Shown: piece by piece, positions 1 to 8,648 of the stretch
Layout of the letters: every line of letters begins with the position of its first letter
Position numbering within the stretch: the first letter of the stretch is position 1
Position numbers and translations under genes: made by a program
DNA from: Bradymonadales bacterium
GTDB lineage: Bacteria; Myxococcota_A; UBA9042; PWKZ01
DNA: 38,409 nt
Reading direction: 5' to 3'
NCBI GenBank assembly: GCA_003559575.1
Contig: PWKZ01000071.1
Coordinates: 1 to 38,409 of the forward strand
The notes under the pieces: generated by a model
Database searches by the model: none
The model's input: only the letters and a program-made list of their open reading frames with translations
What the model was told of the DNA's origin: nothing

Positions 1-43
1 AAATCGATGCTCGACGTAGCGCTGCTACGACTGCGCTCGATTT
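1..43. repeat. Imperfect palindrome at the window edge
   Basis: The outer arms AAATCGA (1-7) and TCGATTT (37-43) are complementary. Nested inside is a perfect 6-bp hairpin, CGTAGC (15-20) and GCTACG (24-29), around a 3-base loop. There is no T-tract, so it is not a typical intrinsic terminator. It may be an intergenic palindromic repeat, but only one copy is seen here and the left context is cut off. Confidence 0.35.
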
Positions 44-271
44 GGCTTGTTTCCTTGCACTTGCACCCGCCTCACTCCCCTCGGTCCACGGACGCGGTGG
101 AGGATTGAGGAATCGCCGGCCCATCCTGGGATTCGCGGACGGATTCACGCACATCTGCCCCGCAGCGGCTAAGCTACTGCCGCTGAAGGCGGCGCAAAGA
201 CATTTCGCTTGCATGATCCCGGCACTTCCGGTAGTCTCCCTCGTGGACTATGGATCTCTCAGGAGGATCCC

Positions 272-409
272 GTGAAACGCGTTGTCACAATGTTAGCGCT
301 CATCGGCTTTTTGACCGTTCTCGGGTCGCCGCTCCTCGAATCGGCCAGCGTGCCGCCCGGGCCACCACCGCGGCCCGAGCCCCCGCAACCCCCGCACCTC
401 GTCCTTTAG
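272..409 (+). CDS. Small proline-rich secreted peptide, hypothetical
   Basis: A 45-residue reading frame starts at a GTG preceded by a strong AGGAGG ribosome binding site at 261-266. The N-terminus looks like a signal peptide: VKR, then a hydrophobic stretch to about residue 22, then a small-residue region (ESAS) suited to cleavage. The mature part would be only about 20 residues, nearly half of them proline. I recognise no family. It lies upstream of the histidine kinase on the same strand with a gap of about 110 bases. The good ribosome site and signal-like N-terminus favour a real gene; the short length and low-complexity tail are against. Confidence 0.4.
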   Translation: MKRVVTMLALIGFLTVLGSPLLESASVPPGPPPRPEPPQPPHLVL

Positions 410-521
410 CTTTCTTGCCTCAGAACACCCGGCCTGCAATCTCGACAGCCCCCCTCGTAAGGCGCTCGGTCTTCGTCCGTGCCTATCCTCCTCCCTTTGA
501 TTCAGCGTGGGAGTGCGTCCG

Positions 522-2324
522 ATGACCGCCGAGGTGATTCTCTCGATCGTCAACGCCGCCGCCGATCTGTTGGTGGTAGTGGCGCTGGCCGCCGTTCACC
601 GCCAACGCAAGAGCGCCGTCACCCGGTATCTGCTCCTGGCGTTCACCGTCTGGTTCGTTTTGAACGTCCTCTATCTCCTCCAGCACATGCGGCTAGTGGA
701 GTTGCACTTGCTGCTGTTCAATCTCTCGACCTTGAACAGCGTCTTTTTTCTCCTGGCGGCGCGCCATTTGAACTCCAAGCGCGCCACCGCCGAGCCCTGG
801 TACAACGATCTCAAGGCGCCCGCCACCTCGGGCGGCGCGGGTGTCCTGCTGGCCACGGTCCTGCTCTATACGCTGTGGCCCGACAGCCGCGCGTTCACAT
901 TCCCGGAGTACGGGTTCGCCGGGGTGGTCGCGGTGACGATGGGGCACGCCGTATGGCGCTTCAGTATGCCGCACAACCGCGTCGGCGCCGTGCTCGGGGT
1001 GATCGCCTTCGGCGCCCTGACAGGGCTGATGGCGGGCTACATCCTGATCGAGCTGCAACTCCTCGACAGTAACCTCGTCACCCCGCTCAAGCTCATCTCC
1101 GTTTTGGCGCACCTGCTGATTATTTTCAGCCTGGCCTTCGTGGTGGCGCGCGGGCTGTGGCAACGCTTGACGGCCGAGCAGGAGGACTTGACGAGGATCC
1201 TCGAGGGCTCTCCCTCTCCGATTTTGCTGGTGGGCGACGACGGACGCATCGAGCGAATAAACGAACGCGGCCGTCAGCTTTGGGGGATCGACCGACGACG
1301 TGGCGTCGGGCAGGGCCATAGTGAGGAAGAGCGCGCCCAGTTGTCCCATATCAGCGAAGTGCTGCCGGGAATTGATTGGACACAGGACCAGATAGAGGTG
1401 ATCGGAGACGGTCATGTGATGCAGCGGCGGGTACAGATGAGCCCTCAGGGGAGTGACGAAGAGATTGCGCTGCGCGTCTACGCCGCGCGCCTGTCATCCG
1501 TGGCCGATCAGCCCGGATCCGCCAGCAACCGGCGGCGCTTCGTTCTCATCGCCACCGACATCAGCGACGAGCTGGAGCGCGAGCGCCTGGTGCGCGAGGC
1601 AGATCGGGCCAAGAGCCTCTCAGTGCTCTCGGGGGGAACTGTCCACCACTTTCACAACAAGCTGCTCTCGGTGCGCACCGGGCTACGCCACGCCGAGACG
1701 TTGATGGGCCTTGAAGAGCGCACCCGACTGCGGCTGCCGCTCCTGGTGCGGGCAGTCGACCAGGCCTTCACTCTGTCGCACCAGCTCGCCGGCAACTTGA
1801 AAACCGCGCGCGAGAGCGCGCTCGCGCCCATCGATGTGCGCTCCGCTCTCGAGCAAGCGCTGAGCGAGGCCGAGGCCCGCCGCCCGGATGGTTTTACGGT
1901 CACGCTGCGCGATGAGAGCGATGCTACGGCGGAGCGCCCGTTGAGGGTTCGGGGGGTCGGCACATTTCTCAAAATGGCGCTCGAGAATCTTATCCAAAAC
2001 GCGTTTGACGCCGTGCGCCGGGGGGAGTCGGGCGCGCTCGAGATCAGTATCCGCCGGGGGGACAACAACCGAGCGCTGCTGCTGTTTGAAGACGACGGCA
2101 CCGGCGTCCCGCGAGAGGTGCGCTCGCAGATCTTCCTGCCGTTCTTCACCACCAAAGAGGAGTGCGGCGGGACGGGCTTCGGGCTATACTGGTCCCGTCG
2201 GCTCATCGAAGCGCTCGGCGGGAGCCTCGAGCTGGCGCACACCGAGCCCGGCGCCGGGTCGTGTTTCGAGATCGATCTGCCCTTGTGCGACACCCCGAAG
2301 GGAAAGGATCAGCACAAGCGATGA
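522..2324 (+). CDS. Membrane-bound NtrB-like sensor histidine kinase
   Basis: This 600-residue protein starts with about 230 residues holding some seven hydrophobic helices. A PAS domain follows (about 235-350, opening ILEGSPSPILLVGDDGRIE). The phosphoacceptor region reads GTVHHFHNKLLS, with His375 at the usual histidine position of the NtrB-type motif. The ATPase domain has an N box (ENLIQNAFDAV), a G1 box (EDDGTGVP) and a G2 box (GGTGFGLYWSRRLIEALGG), so it looks active. The ATG at 522 has GGGAG 8 bases upstream; an in-frame GTG at 507 is possible but less well placed. Its stop overlaps the next start (ATGA), so it is co-translated with the regulator and is its likely partner. The signal sensed is unknown; the multi-helix input domain suggests a membrane or periplasmic cue. 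Confidence 0.9.
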   Translation: MTAEVILSIVNAAADLLVVVALAAVHRQRKSAVTRYLLLAFTVWFVLNVLYLLQHMRLVELHLLLFNLSTLNSVFFLLAARHLNSKRATAEPWYNDLKAPATSGGAGVLLATVLLYTLWPDSRAFTFPEYGFAGVVAVTMGHAVWRFSMPHNRVGAVLGVIAFGALTGLMAGYILIELQLLDSNLVTPLKLISVLAHLLIIFSLAFVVARGLWQRLTAEQEDLTRILEGSPSPILLVGDDGRIERINERGRQLWGIDRRRGVGQGHSEEERAQLSHISEVLPGIDWTQDQIEVIGDGHVMQRRVQMSPQGSDEEIALRVYAARLSSVADQPGSASNRRRFVLIATDISDELERERLVREADRAKSLSVLSGGTVHHFHNKLLSVRTGLRHAETLMGLEERTRLRLPLLVRAVDQAFTLSHQLAGNLKTARESALAPIDVRSALEQALSEAEARRPDGFTVTLRDESDATAERPLRVRGVGTFLKMALENLIQNAFDAVRRGESGALEISIRRGDNNRALLLFEDDGTGVPREVRSQIFLPFFTTKEECGGTGFGLYWSRRLIEALGGSLELAHTEPGAGSCFEIDLPLCDTPKGKDQHKR

Positions 2325-3841
2325 GTGACCGCGCCACCGTCCCGAGGATTCTTCTTGTGGACGACGAGGAAGATTTCATCGCCTTCGCCCATGGGGTGCT
2401 CGAACAAGAAGGATTTCGCGTCGTCACGAGCCACAGCGGCGCCGAAGCGCTCCGCATCCTCAAGCGCGAGAAGCCGCGGCCGCTGTTTGAGTTGGTGGTG
2501 CTCGACGAGCGCATGTCGGGCATGTCGGGCACCGAGGTCTTGCGCGAGATCAAGGAGAGCTGGCCGTTCCTTCCTGTCGTCATGCTGAGCGCCTACGCCG
2601 AAGAGAAACAGGACATCTGGCGCCGCATGGGAGCCCACGCGGTGGTGGGCAAGGGCACCCTGGCGGGTGGAGTAGAGCTGAGCGAGATGGTCCCGGCGGT
2701 GATGCGCGAGATAGTCCAGCAGGATGGCGACGTCGCCGAGCAAAAAGCGCTCGCCACTGTGGTGCGCGACATTCAAGCCATGAAGGACTTCTGGCGTGAG
2801 CGAGTCATCTCGATGCTCACCCACCTGAACAACTCCGACTGGACCGTCACCCACGCCGTGCTGTCCACCAACCCAAAGATGCAAGAGATCTACCGCGAGG
2901 CCCACCGCGCCGGTCAGACGGGCGCCTCGGTACTCATCATGGGAGAGAACGGCACCGGCAAAGAGATTCTGGCGCTCCTCATCCACCACCTATCTTTCCG
3001 GCGTAGCCGCGACTTCGTCGAGTGCTCGATGGCGGCGCTCAGCCCGAGCCTCATCGAGGCCGAGTTGTTCGGTACGGTCCGCGGCGCTTACAGCGACGCG
3101 ATCCAGCGCGCGGGGCTAATCGAACGCGCGGCGGGTGGCTCCCTGTTTCTAGACGAGATCGGCGAGACCCCACCCGAGCTACAGCCCAAGCTACTAAAGG
3201 TCCTGGACGACAAGATGGTCTCCCGGGTGGGGGCCGAGCACGGGCGTTTTTGCGACGTCAAGTTCATGGCCGGCACCAACCGCGATCTCTCCGCGCAAGT
3301 GGCAAAGGGACGCTTCCGACGCGACCTCTTCTTCCGTTTTGAACACCACATCCACCTCCCACCGCTGCGCGAGCGGCGCGACGACATCGAAAATCTCGCC
3401 CACTTCTTCCTGCACCGTGCGCAGATGCTGGATCGCGAGGCCCCCACCGAGATAAGCTCCGAGGCGCTCCTCGAACTCTGTGCCCACGACTGGCCGGGCA
3501 ATGTTCGTGAGTTGGCCGGCGTGATACGCCTGGCGGCGGCCCATGAGGGCCGGGAGACCATCGGCGCCAAGGAGATCCGGCGCGCCATCGCCGACTACCA
3601 AGGGCCCGCCTCGGCCGACTCGTCCGGAGTGAGCTGGAGCGCCCACGACTTGATGGACGCGGTCCCGATGAAAGAGGCCGTCTCACGCTTTCGGCAAGCC
3701 TACGCGCGCCGTTGGCTCGAGCGCGTGCGCATCGAGAATCCTGGCCTCGCGCATGACGCCGCGCTGCGCGAGGCGGCGCGGCGGGTCGGGTTGGAGACCC
3801 GTGTGCTTTCGAACTACCTCGAGCGGAGACGCTCACGCTAA
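2321..3841 (+). CDS. NtrC-family response regulator with variant GAFTGA loop
   Basis: This is a 506-residue regulator. The N-terminal receiver has the acidic pocket (VDDEED) and phosphoacceptor Asp62 (VLDERMSG). A central AAA+ sigma54-activator domain follows, with Walker A GENGTGKE from residue 208 and Walker B GGSLFLDEIGE. Where sigma54 activators carry GAFTGA, this protein reads GAYSDA (residues 255-260), so the loop that contacts sigma54 is altered. The C-terminal 70 residues look helix-turn-helix (EAARRVGLETRVLSNYLERR), consistent with a Fis-like DNA-binding domain. The ATG overlaps the kinase stop and lies 10 bases from the transporter downstream, so the transporter is the obvious regulatory target. 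Classification as an NtrC-like AAA+ regulator is firm; true sigma54 dependence is uncertain. Confidence 0.9.
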   Translation: MSDRATVPRILLVDDEEDFIAFAHGVLEQEGFRVVTSHSGAEALRILKREKPRPLFELVVLDERMSGMSGTEVLREIKESWPFLPVVMLSAYAEEKQDIWRRMGAHAVVGKGTLAGGVELSEMVPAVMREIVQQDGDVAEQKALATVVRDIQAMKDFWRERVISMLTHLNNSDWTVTHAVLSTNPKMQEIYREAHRAGQTGASVLIMGENGTGKEILALLIHHLSFRRSRDFVECSMAALSPSLIEAELFGTVRGAYSDAIQRAGLIERAAGGSLFLDEIGETPPELQPKLLKVLDDKMVSRVGAEHGRFCDVKFMAGTNRDLSAQVAKGRFRRDLFFRFEHHIHLPPLRERRDDIENLAHFFLHRAQMLDREAPTEISSEALLELCAHDWPGNVRELAGVIRLAAAHEGRETIGAKEIRRAIADYQGPASADSSGVSWSAHDLMDAVPMKEAVSRFRQAYARRWLERVRIENPGLAHDAALREAARRVGLETRVLSNYLERRRSR

Positions 3842-3850
3842 AGGAGTCAT

Positions 3851-5413
3851 ATGACCGCCAGCGAGCCTTCGACCGGACTGCTTGGCCGACTTCTCTCCCA
3901 CATCGAGCGCGTCGGCAACCGCCTCCCCCACCCCGCGATCCTGTTCGCCATCCTGGCCGGCTTCATAATCGTGATGTCGGGGTTCGTGGGGTTGTTTTCA
4001 ATCTCGGTCACGCTGCCCGGCAGCGACACTGAAGTCCACGTCAGGAGTCTGCTCTCCCTCGAGGGGCTTCACTACATCATGACCAGCATGGTGAACAACT
4101 TCACCGGGTTTGCGCCCCTCGGGACGGTGCTGGTGGCGCTGATGGGGATAGGGATCGCCGAGTCCAGCGGGCTCATGTCGACGGCCCTGCGCCAGCTCGT
4201 GCTCGCCGCCCCGCGACGCCTCCTGACGTTCGCCGTCGTGTTCGCCGGGATCCTGTCCAACACGGCCAGCGAGGTGGGTTACGTGGTGCTGGTGCCGCTC
4301 GGGGCCATGATCTTCCTGGCGGTCGGACGCCACCCGATAGCCGGGCTGGCGGCCGCCTTCGCCGGGGTCTCGGGTGGATACAGCGCCAATCTGCTGCTCG
4401 GCACCATCGATCCTCTGCTGGCCGGTCTGTCGGAAGAGTCGGCCCGGATAATCATCCCAGACTACGAGGTCAACCCGGCCGCGAACTACTATTTCATGGC
4501 CGCCTCGACGTTTTTCATCGCCGCCGCCGGCACCTGGGTAACCGAAGCGATTGTCGCGCCGCGGCTCGGCCAATACCGCGGCGAGGCCAAGTCGGAAGGG
4601 GTCGAGAGTCTCTCGGCCGACGAGCGCCGGGGGCTCAAGTTCGCCGGCCGGGCCGGGCTGCTTCTCATTGTGCTCCTGCTCTGGAGCGCGCTTCCCATCG
4701 ACAGCGGCTTCTTCGCGAATCTCCCCGGGACCGGATTTCTCCGTGATCCCGAGTCCGGCGTGCTGCTGCGCTCGCCGTTCATGTCGGGGATCGTGGCGCT
4801 GATCTTCATCATGGGCGCGTTGATGGGGATCGCCTACGGATTGGGCGCCCGGACGATTAAATCGGGCGACGACGTCATCGCCGGGATGGGCAAGTCCATG
4901 TCCACCCTCGGCACCTACATCGTCCTCGTCTTTTTTGCAGCGCAGTTCGTGGCCTACTTCAACTGGACCAACCTCGGCCTGGTGCTGGCCGTCCAGGGCG
5001 CCGACCTGCTGCAAGCGCTTGGGCTGACCGCGATCCCACTGACAATCATGTTCGTGTTGATCTCGGCGCTGATCAACATCGTGATGGGAAGCGCCTCGGC
5101 CAAATGGGCCCTGATGGCTCCGGTGTTCGTGCCCATGTTCATGCTGCTCGGCTACTCGCCCGAATTCACCCAGGTGGTCTACCGCGTCGGTGACAGCGTG
5201 ACCAACATCATCTCGCCAATGATGGCCTACTTCGCGCTCATCGCGGCGTTCATGCAAAAATACGACCCGCGCGCCGGCATCGGGACCATCGTCGCCACGA
5301 TGCTGCCTTACACCGTGGTCTTTCTCCTCATCTGGCTGGTACTGCTGATAGCCTGGATTCTACTCGGAATCCCGGTGGGGCCCGGCGCGGACGTCATGAT
5401 CCCTGTCCCCTAA
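3851..5413 (+). CDS. AbgT-family transporter
   Basis: This 520-residue multi-helix inner-membrane protein belongs to the AbgT family, whose known members import p-aminobenzoyl-glutamate or export antimetabolites such as sulfonamides. Visible family features are the N-terminal [14 protein letters not shown] segment and the conserved C-terminal stretch [17 protein letters not shown] followed by [21 protein letters not shown]. The length matches the roughly 510 residues usual in the family. AGGAG lies just upstream of the ATG and only 9 bases separate it from the regulator, so kinase, regulator and transporter probably form one transcript. The substrate cannot be read from sequence; p-aminobenzoyl-glutamate, a dipeptide or a drug are all possible. 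Confidence 0.92.
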   Translation: MTASEPSTGLLGRLLSHIERVGNRLPHPAILFAILAGFIIVMSGFVGLFSISVTLPGSDTEVHVRSLLSLEGLHYIMTSMVNNFTGFAPLGTVLVALMGIGIAESSGLMSTALRQLVLAAPRRLLTFAVVFAGILSNTASEVGYVVLVPLGAMIFLAVGRHPIAGLAAAFAGVSGGYSANLLLGTIDPLLAGLSEESARIIIPDYEVNPAANYYFMAASTFFIAAAGTWVTEAIVAPRLGQYRGEAKSEGVESLSADERRGLKFAGRAGLLLIVLLLWSALPIDSGFFANLPGTGFLRDPESGVLLRSPFMSGIVALIFIMGALMGIAYGLGARTIKSGDDVIAGMGKSMSTLGTYIVLVFFAAQFVAYFNWTNLGLVLAVQGADLLQALGLTAIPLTIMFVLISALINIVMGSASAKWALMAPVFVPMFMLLGYSPEFTQVVYRVGDSVTNIISPMMAYFALIAAFMQKYDPRAGIGTIVATMLPYTVVFLLIWLVLLIAWILLGIPVGPGADVMIPVP

Positions 5414-5456
5414 TCTCAGGTAATCGCGCCCAGGGGGTGACGGACGACAATTATTG

Positions 5457-5489
5457 CGCTACTCTTCGCCCCCTAACGGGGGTAGTGCG
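5457..5489 (+). terminator. Hairpin after the AbgT gene, possible weak terminator
   Basis: A stem of CCCCC and GGGGG closes a TAAC loop. A second lower stem lies outside it (CGC-ACT against AGTGCG, with one bulged base). It sits about 45 bases past the transporter stop and is followed only by TTT, so termination would be inefficient or would need Rho. Confidence 0.4.
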
Positions 5490-5672
5490 TTTGCCCCGGA
5501 CAAGACCAAACGGCTCCCGCCCACTCGGTCGGTGACAATCGAGCGGCAACATTTTCGCGGCCATCAGGTGGCCACATCTTTTCGAGCGGAGCGGTCGCTT
5601 CAGGGAATGCGGGAGATCTCGGGCGACCCATTTCAACCGTCGAGCAGAAAACAGGGAGAAGGAACAGTGCGA

Positions 5673-7646
5673 ATGAAAAAGACTTCAGTATTCGCAGTCG
5701 TGGCGCTGCTGGCCCTTGGGCTCTCGACGATGCTTGGGGGCTGCAAGAGGGATGCTCCAACCGACGAGCCGGTGGCAGTGGCGCATGAGGCCATCGAGGT
5801 GCCTAGCGAGCCCCAGTTCGACGCCGATGACCGCCTCGGGCTGGAGGGCGCCCCCTGGAAGGGCGCCATCGACGGGGTCGTCACCCTTGTCGAGTATTCG
5901 AGCTACCAGTGCCCGTTTTGTGGGCGCGCTTATCCGACCATTCAAAAGTTGGTCGAAGAGTTCCCCGACGACTTGCGGGTGGTCTTCCTGCAGCACCCGC
6001 TGCCCATGCAACAGCTCTCCGGGCCGGCCGCCCAGGCCGCGCTGGAGGCCCACGCCCAGGGCAAGTTCTGGGAGTTCCACGACCTCCTGATGACCAACCA
6101 GCCCAAGATCGCGCGGCCCGATCTCGACAACTACGCCGAGCAGGTCGGGCTCGACATGGAGCGCTTCAGCAAGGCGCTCGAAGACGGTATTCACCAGGCT
6201 CGGATCGATCAGGATCTCGAGAACGCCAAGAAGGTCGGGATTCGCGGCACCCCCAATTTCCTCATCAACGGACGCCAAGTGGTTGGCGCGCAGCCGTTCG
6301 AGCGCTTCGCCGAGGCGGTGCGCGAGGAGCGCGCGGCCAGCCAGAAGCTCATCGACGAAGGAAAGAGCTTGAGCGAGGCATTCGCCGCGCGGCTCGAGGC
6401 CAATCTCGCCGCCAAGCCGGCGGCCCAGCCCGAGCGCAGGCGCCCGCCGCAGCCCGACCCGAACGCCAAGATGGCGGTCCCGCTGGGCGACAGCCCGACC
6501 AAAGGCGCCAGCGAGCCGCTCGTCACCCTGGTGGAGTTCTCGAGCTACCAGTGCCCGTTCTGCAGCCGCGTGCGCGACACCACCAACCAGCTCCTCGAGG
6601 AGTATGGCGAAGACCTGCAGTTCGTCTTCAAACAACGCCCGCTGGCCTTCCAGGCGGCCTCGGAGCCGGCGGCGCGGGCGGCGCTGGCGGCCCAGAAGCA
6701 GGGCAAGTTCTGGGAGTATCACGACAAGCTGTTCGACAACCAGCGTGAGCTGGCCAATGCCGATTTCGTCGCCTGGGCCGGCGAGTTGGGCCTCGACGAA
6801 GACAAGTTCCGGGCCGACATGGAGTCCGATGAGGTGAAGGCGCTGCTGCAAGCCGACGTCCAGTTGGGCGACCGGCTCCAGGCGCAGGGCACCCCGCACT
6901 TCTTCGTCAACGGCTACCGGCTGCGCGGCGCCCAGCCCCTGCCGGCCTTCAAGACGATAATCGATCGCGAGATCAAGAAGGCCAAAGAGCTAATCGAGGC
7001 CGGCGTGCCACGCTCAGAGATCTACTCCAAGATGCAAGAGGACGCCATCACCGGCGCGCCGCCGATGATCGGCGGCGAAGAGAGGCCCGCGGCTCAGCAA
7101 CGGCCCACGCCGCCCGCGCAACCGACCGGCCCGGTGAACATCGAGATCGGCGACTCCATCGCCATCGGCCCCGAGGATGCCAAGGTGACGCTGGTGGAGT
7201 TCTCGGACTACAAATGCGGTTTCTGTGGCCGGCTGTTCAACACTCTCAAGGAGCTGAAGCCGGAGTACAAGAACCGGGTGCGGTTTGTCGCCAAGCAGTT
7301 CCCGCTCGGCCGTTGGCCCGAGTCCGAGCTGGCCGCCCAGGCCTCATACGCAGCTCACGCCCAGGGCAAGTACACCGAGTTCGGCGCGCTGGTCTATCAG
7401 AACCAGCGGACCTTCAACGAGGAGATGCTCTACGAGTTCGCCGAGCAGATCGGGCTCGACATGGATCGTTTCCGCGACGAGATGGAGAACGAGAAGTGGA
7501 AAGAGCAGGTCCAGCGCGACCGAGCCGACGGCCAGAAGGCCGGCGTGCGCGGCACTCCGTCGCTGTTCCTGAACGGCGAGCGCATCGGCGGCGCCCTGCC
7601 GACCGAACAGCTCCGCACGCTCCTCGACAGGGCGCTCGAGGGCTGA
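5673..7646 (+). CDS. Lipoprotein with three tandem DsbA-like thioredoxin domains
   Basis: This 657-residue exported protein has a lipoprotein signal peptide with lipobox LGGC and lipidated Cys24 (Lys at +2). It carries three DsbA/thioredoxin_4-type domains. Active-site pairs are Cys80/Cys83 (CPFC), Cys294/Cys297 (CPFC) and Cys515/Cys518 (CGFC). Each domain has the cis-proline loop (RGTPNFLING, QGTPHFFVNG, RGTPSLFLNG), so all three look catalytically complete. Proline-rich linkers join them near residues 250-265 and 475-490. Likely role: thiol-disulfide exchange in the periplasm, held at a membrane. The ATG at 5673 has AAGGA 9 bases upstream; an in-frame GTG at 5667 is an alternative. Single DsbA domains are the norm, so the triple array is unusual and probably arose by internal duplication, with the third domain most divergent. 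Confidence 0.92.
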   Translation: MKKTSVFAVVALLALGLSTMLGGCKRDAPTDEPVAVAHEAIEVPSEPQFDADDRLGLEGAPWKGAIDGVVTLVEYSSYQCPFCGRAYPTIQKLVEEFPDDLRVVFLQHPLPMQQLSGPAAQAALEAHAQGKFWEFHDLLMTNQPKIARPDLDNYAEQVGLDMERFSKALEDGIHQARIDQDLENAKKVGIRGTPNFLINGRQVVGAQPFERFAEAVREERAASQKLIDEGKSLSEAFAARLEANLAAKPAAQPERRRPPQPDPNAKMAVPLGDSPTKGASEPLVTLVEFSSYQCPFCSRVRDTTNQLLEEYGEDLQFVFKQRPLAFQAASEPAARAALAAQKQGKFWEYHDKLFDNQRELANADFVAWAGELGLDEDKFRADMESDEVKALLQADVQLGDRLQAQGTPHFFVNGYRLRGAQPLPAFKTIIDREIKKAKELIEAGVPRSEIYSKMQEDAITGAPPMIGGEERPAAQQRPTPPAQPTGPVNIEIGDSIAIGPEDAKVTLVEFSDYKCGFCGRLFNTLKELKPEYKNRVRFVAKQFPLGRWPESELAAQASYAAHAQGKYTEFGALVYQNQRTFNEEMLYEFAEQIGLDMDRFRDEMENEKWKEQVQRDRADGQKAGVRGTPSLFLNGERIGGALPTEQLRTLLDRALEG

Positions 7647-7886
7647 CCTGCCCCCCCCCGTAGGTTCTATCCAAACAATCCGCCGACGTCACCCAAGGGC
7701 ACGGTGCACATCGTCGTGACAAGGGGTGTCGGCGCTCCGCGCTTCAGGACACGGCGACGGTCACGAGCACGGCCGGCCTGTGCAACCCGGAACATGGGTG
7801 ACTTTTTTGAACCGGGCAGATAACGGGCCGGCTTCCGGATCCGGGCAGAATACGACGACTACGAACGATCACGGTTGTGCCCAGGG

Positions 7887-8648
7887 TCAAGTCCGGAGCT
7901 TGTAGCCGCTCGCCACCACTCGCCAGGTCACCAGCACGGTTGTCAAGAGACCGACCGAGACCACTCCGAGCGCCACCCCGGGCGAGACATCGGAGCGGTC
8001 GAGTAGCCCGTAGCGCATCCCGTTGACCATGTAGAGAATCGGGTTGAGGCGGCTCACCGTGTCCCAGGGGTGCGGGAGCATCTCGACCGAGTAGAAGACC
8101 CCTCCAAGAAACGTCAACGGGGTCAACACGAAGTTGGGCACCGCGGCCAGGTGATCGTACTTCTCGGCCCAGATGGCAACCAAGATCCCGAACGCCGCGA
8201 AAGTGGCGCTCACCATGAGCGAGAACAGCAGGGTGTAGAGCGGGTGCGCCACCCCCATCCCATTGAAAATGAACGCGACTATGAAAACCAGCGCGCCCAC
8301 GAGGAGGCTGCGCAGCGCGGCGGCGGCCAGGAACGCGACGATGAACTCGCGCGCCCCGAGAGGCGCCACCAGAATGTCGAGTATGGTCCCGTTGATCTTG
8401 GCTTGAAAGATACTCGAGGAAGTGTTCAGGAACGACGCGTTGATCATCGCCAACATGACGAGTCCCGGGACCACGAACTCGATGTAGGGAATCCCCTGGA
8501 CCTCGCGCAGCCGCGCACCGAGCGCGACGCCGAAGACCAGAAAATAAAGGCTGGTCGAGATGAGCGGCGAGACCACGGTCTGCAACGCGACCTTGCTGAA
8601 ACGGTGAACCTCTTTGGCGAGCAGGGTCCCGAGCCCGATCCAGTTCAT
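7887..8648 (-). CDS. ABC-2 type transporter permease
   Basis: This 253-residue integral membrane protein belongs to the ABC-2 permease family, with about six hydrophobic helices and typical segments (EFVVPGLVMLAMINASF, TFLGGVFYSVEMLPHPW). The ATG overlaps the stop of the ATPase gene (ATGA), so the two are translationally coupled and form one exporter. Family members export polysaccharides, drugs or lipids; the substrate here is not evident. The preceding 240 bases (7647-7886), between this gene's end and the converging thioredoxin-domain gene, hold a C9 run and a weak ACCC/GGGT hairpin with T6 (7785-7807) but no gene. Confidence 0.93.
   Translation of the reverse strand: MNWIGLGTLLAKEVHRFSKVALQTVVSPLISTSLYFLVFGVALGARLREVQGIPYIEFVVPGLVMLAMINASFLNTSSSIFQAKINGTILDILVAPLGAREFIVAFLAAAALRSLLVGALVFIVAFIFNGMGVAHPLYTLLFSLMVSATFAAFGILVAIWAEKYDHLAAVPNFVLTPLTFLGGVFYSVEMLPHPWDTVSRLNPILYMVNGMRYGLLDRSDVSPGVALGVVSVGLLTTVLVTWRVVASGYKLRT

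Noticed and set aside
3998-5257. Long open frame antisense to the AbgT gene (419 residues)
   Set aside because: It is His/Gly/Arg/Glu-rich with no family features, opposite a clear membrane protein. GC-rich coding sequence commonly opens such antisense frames.
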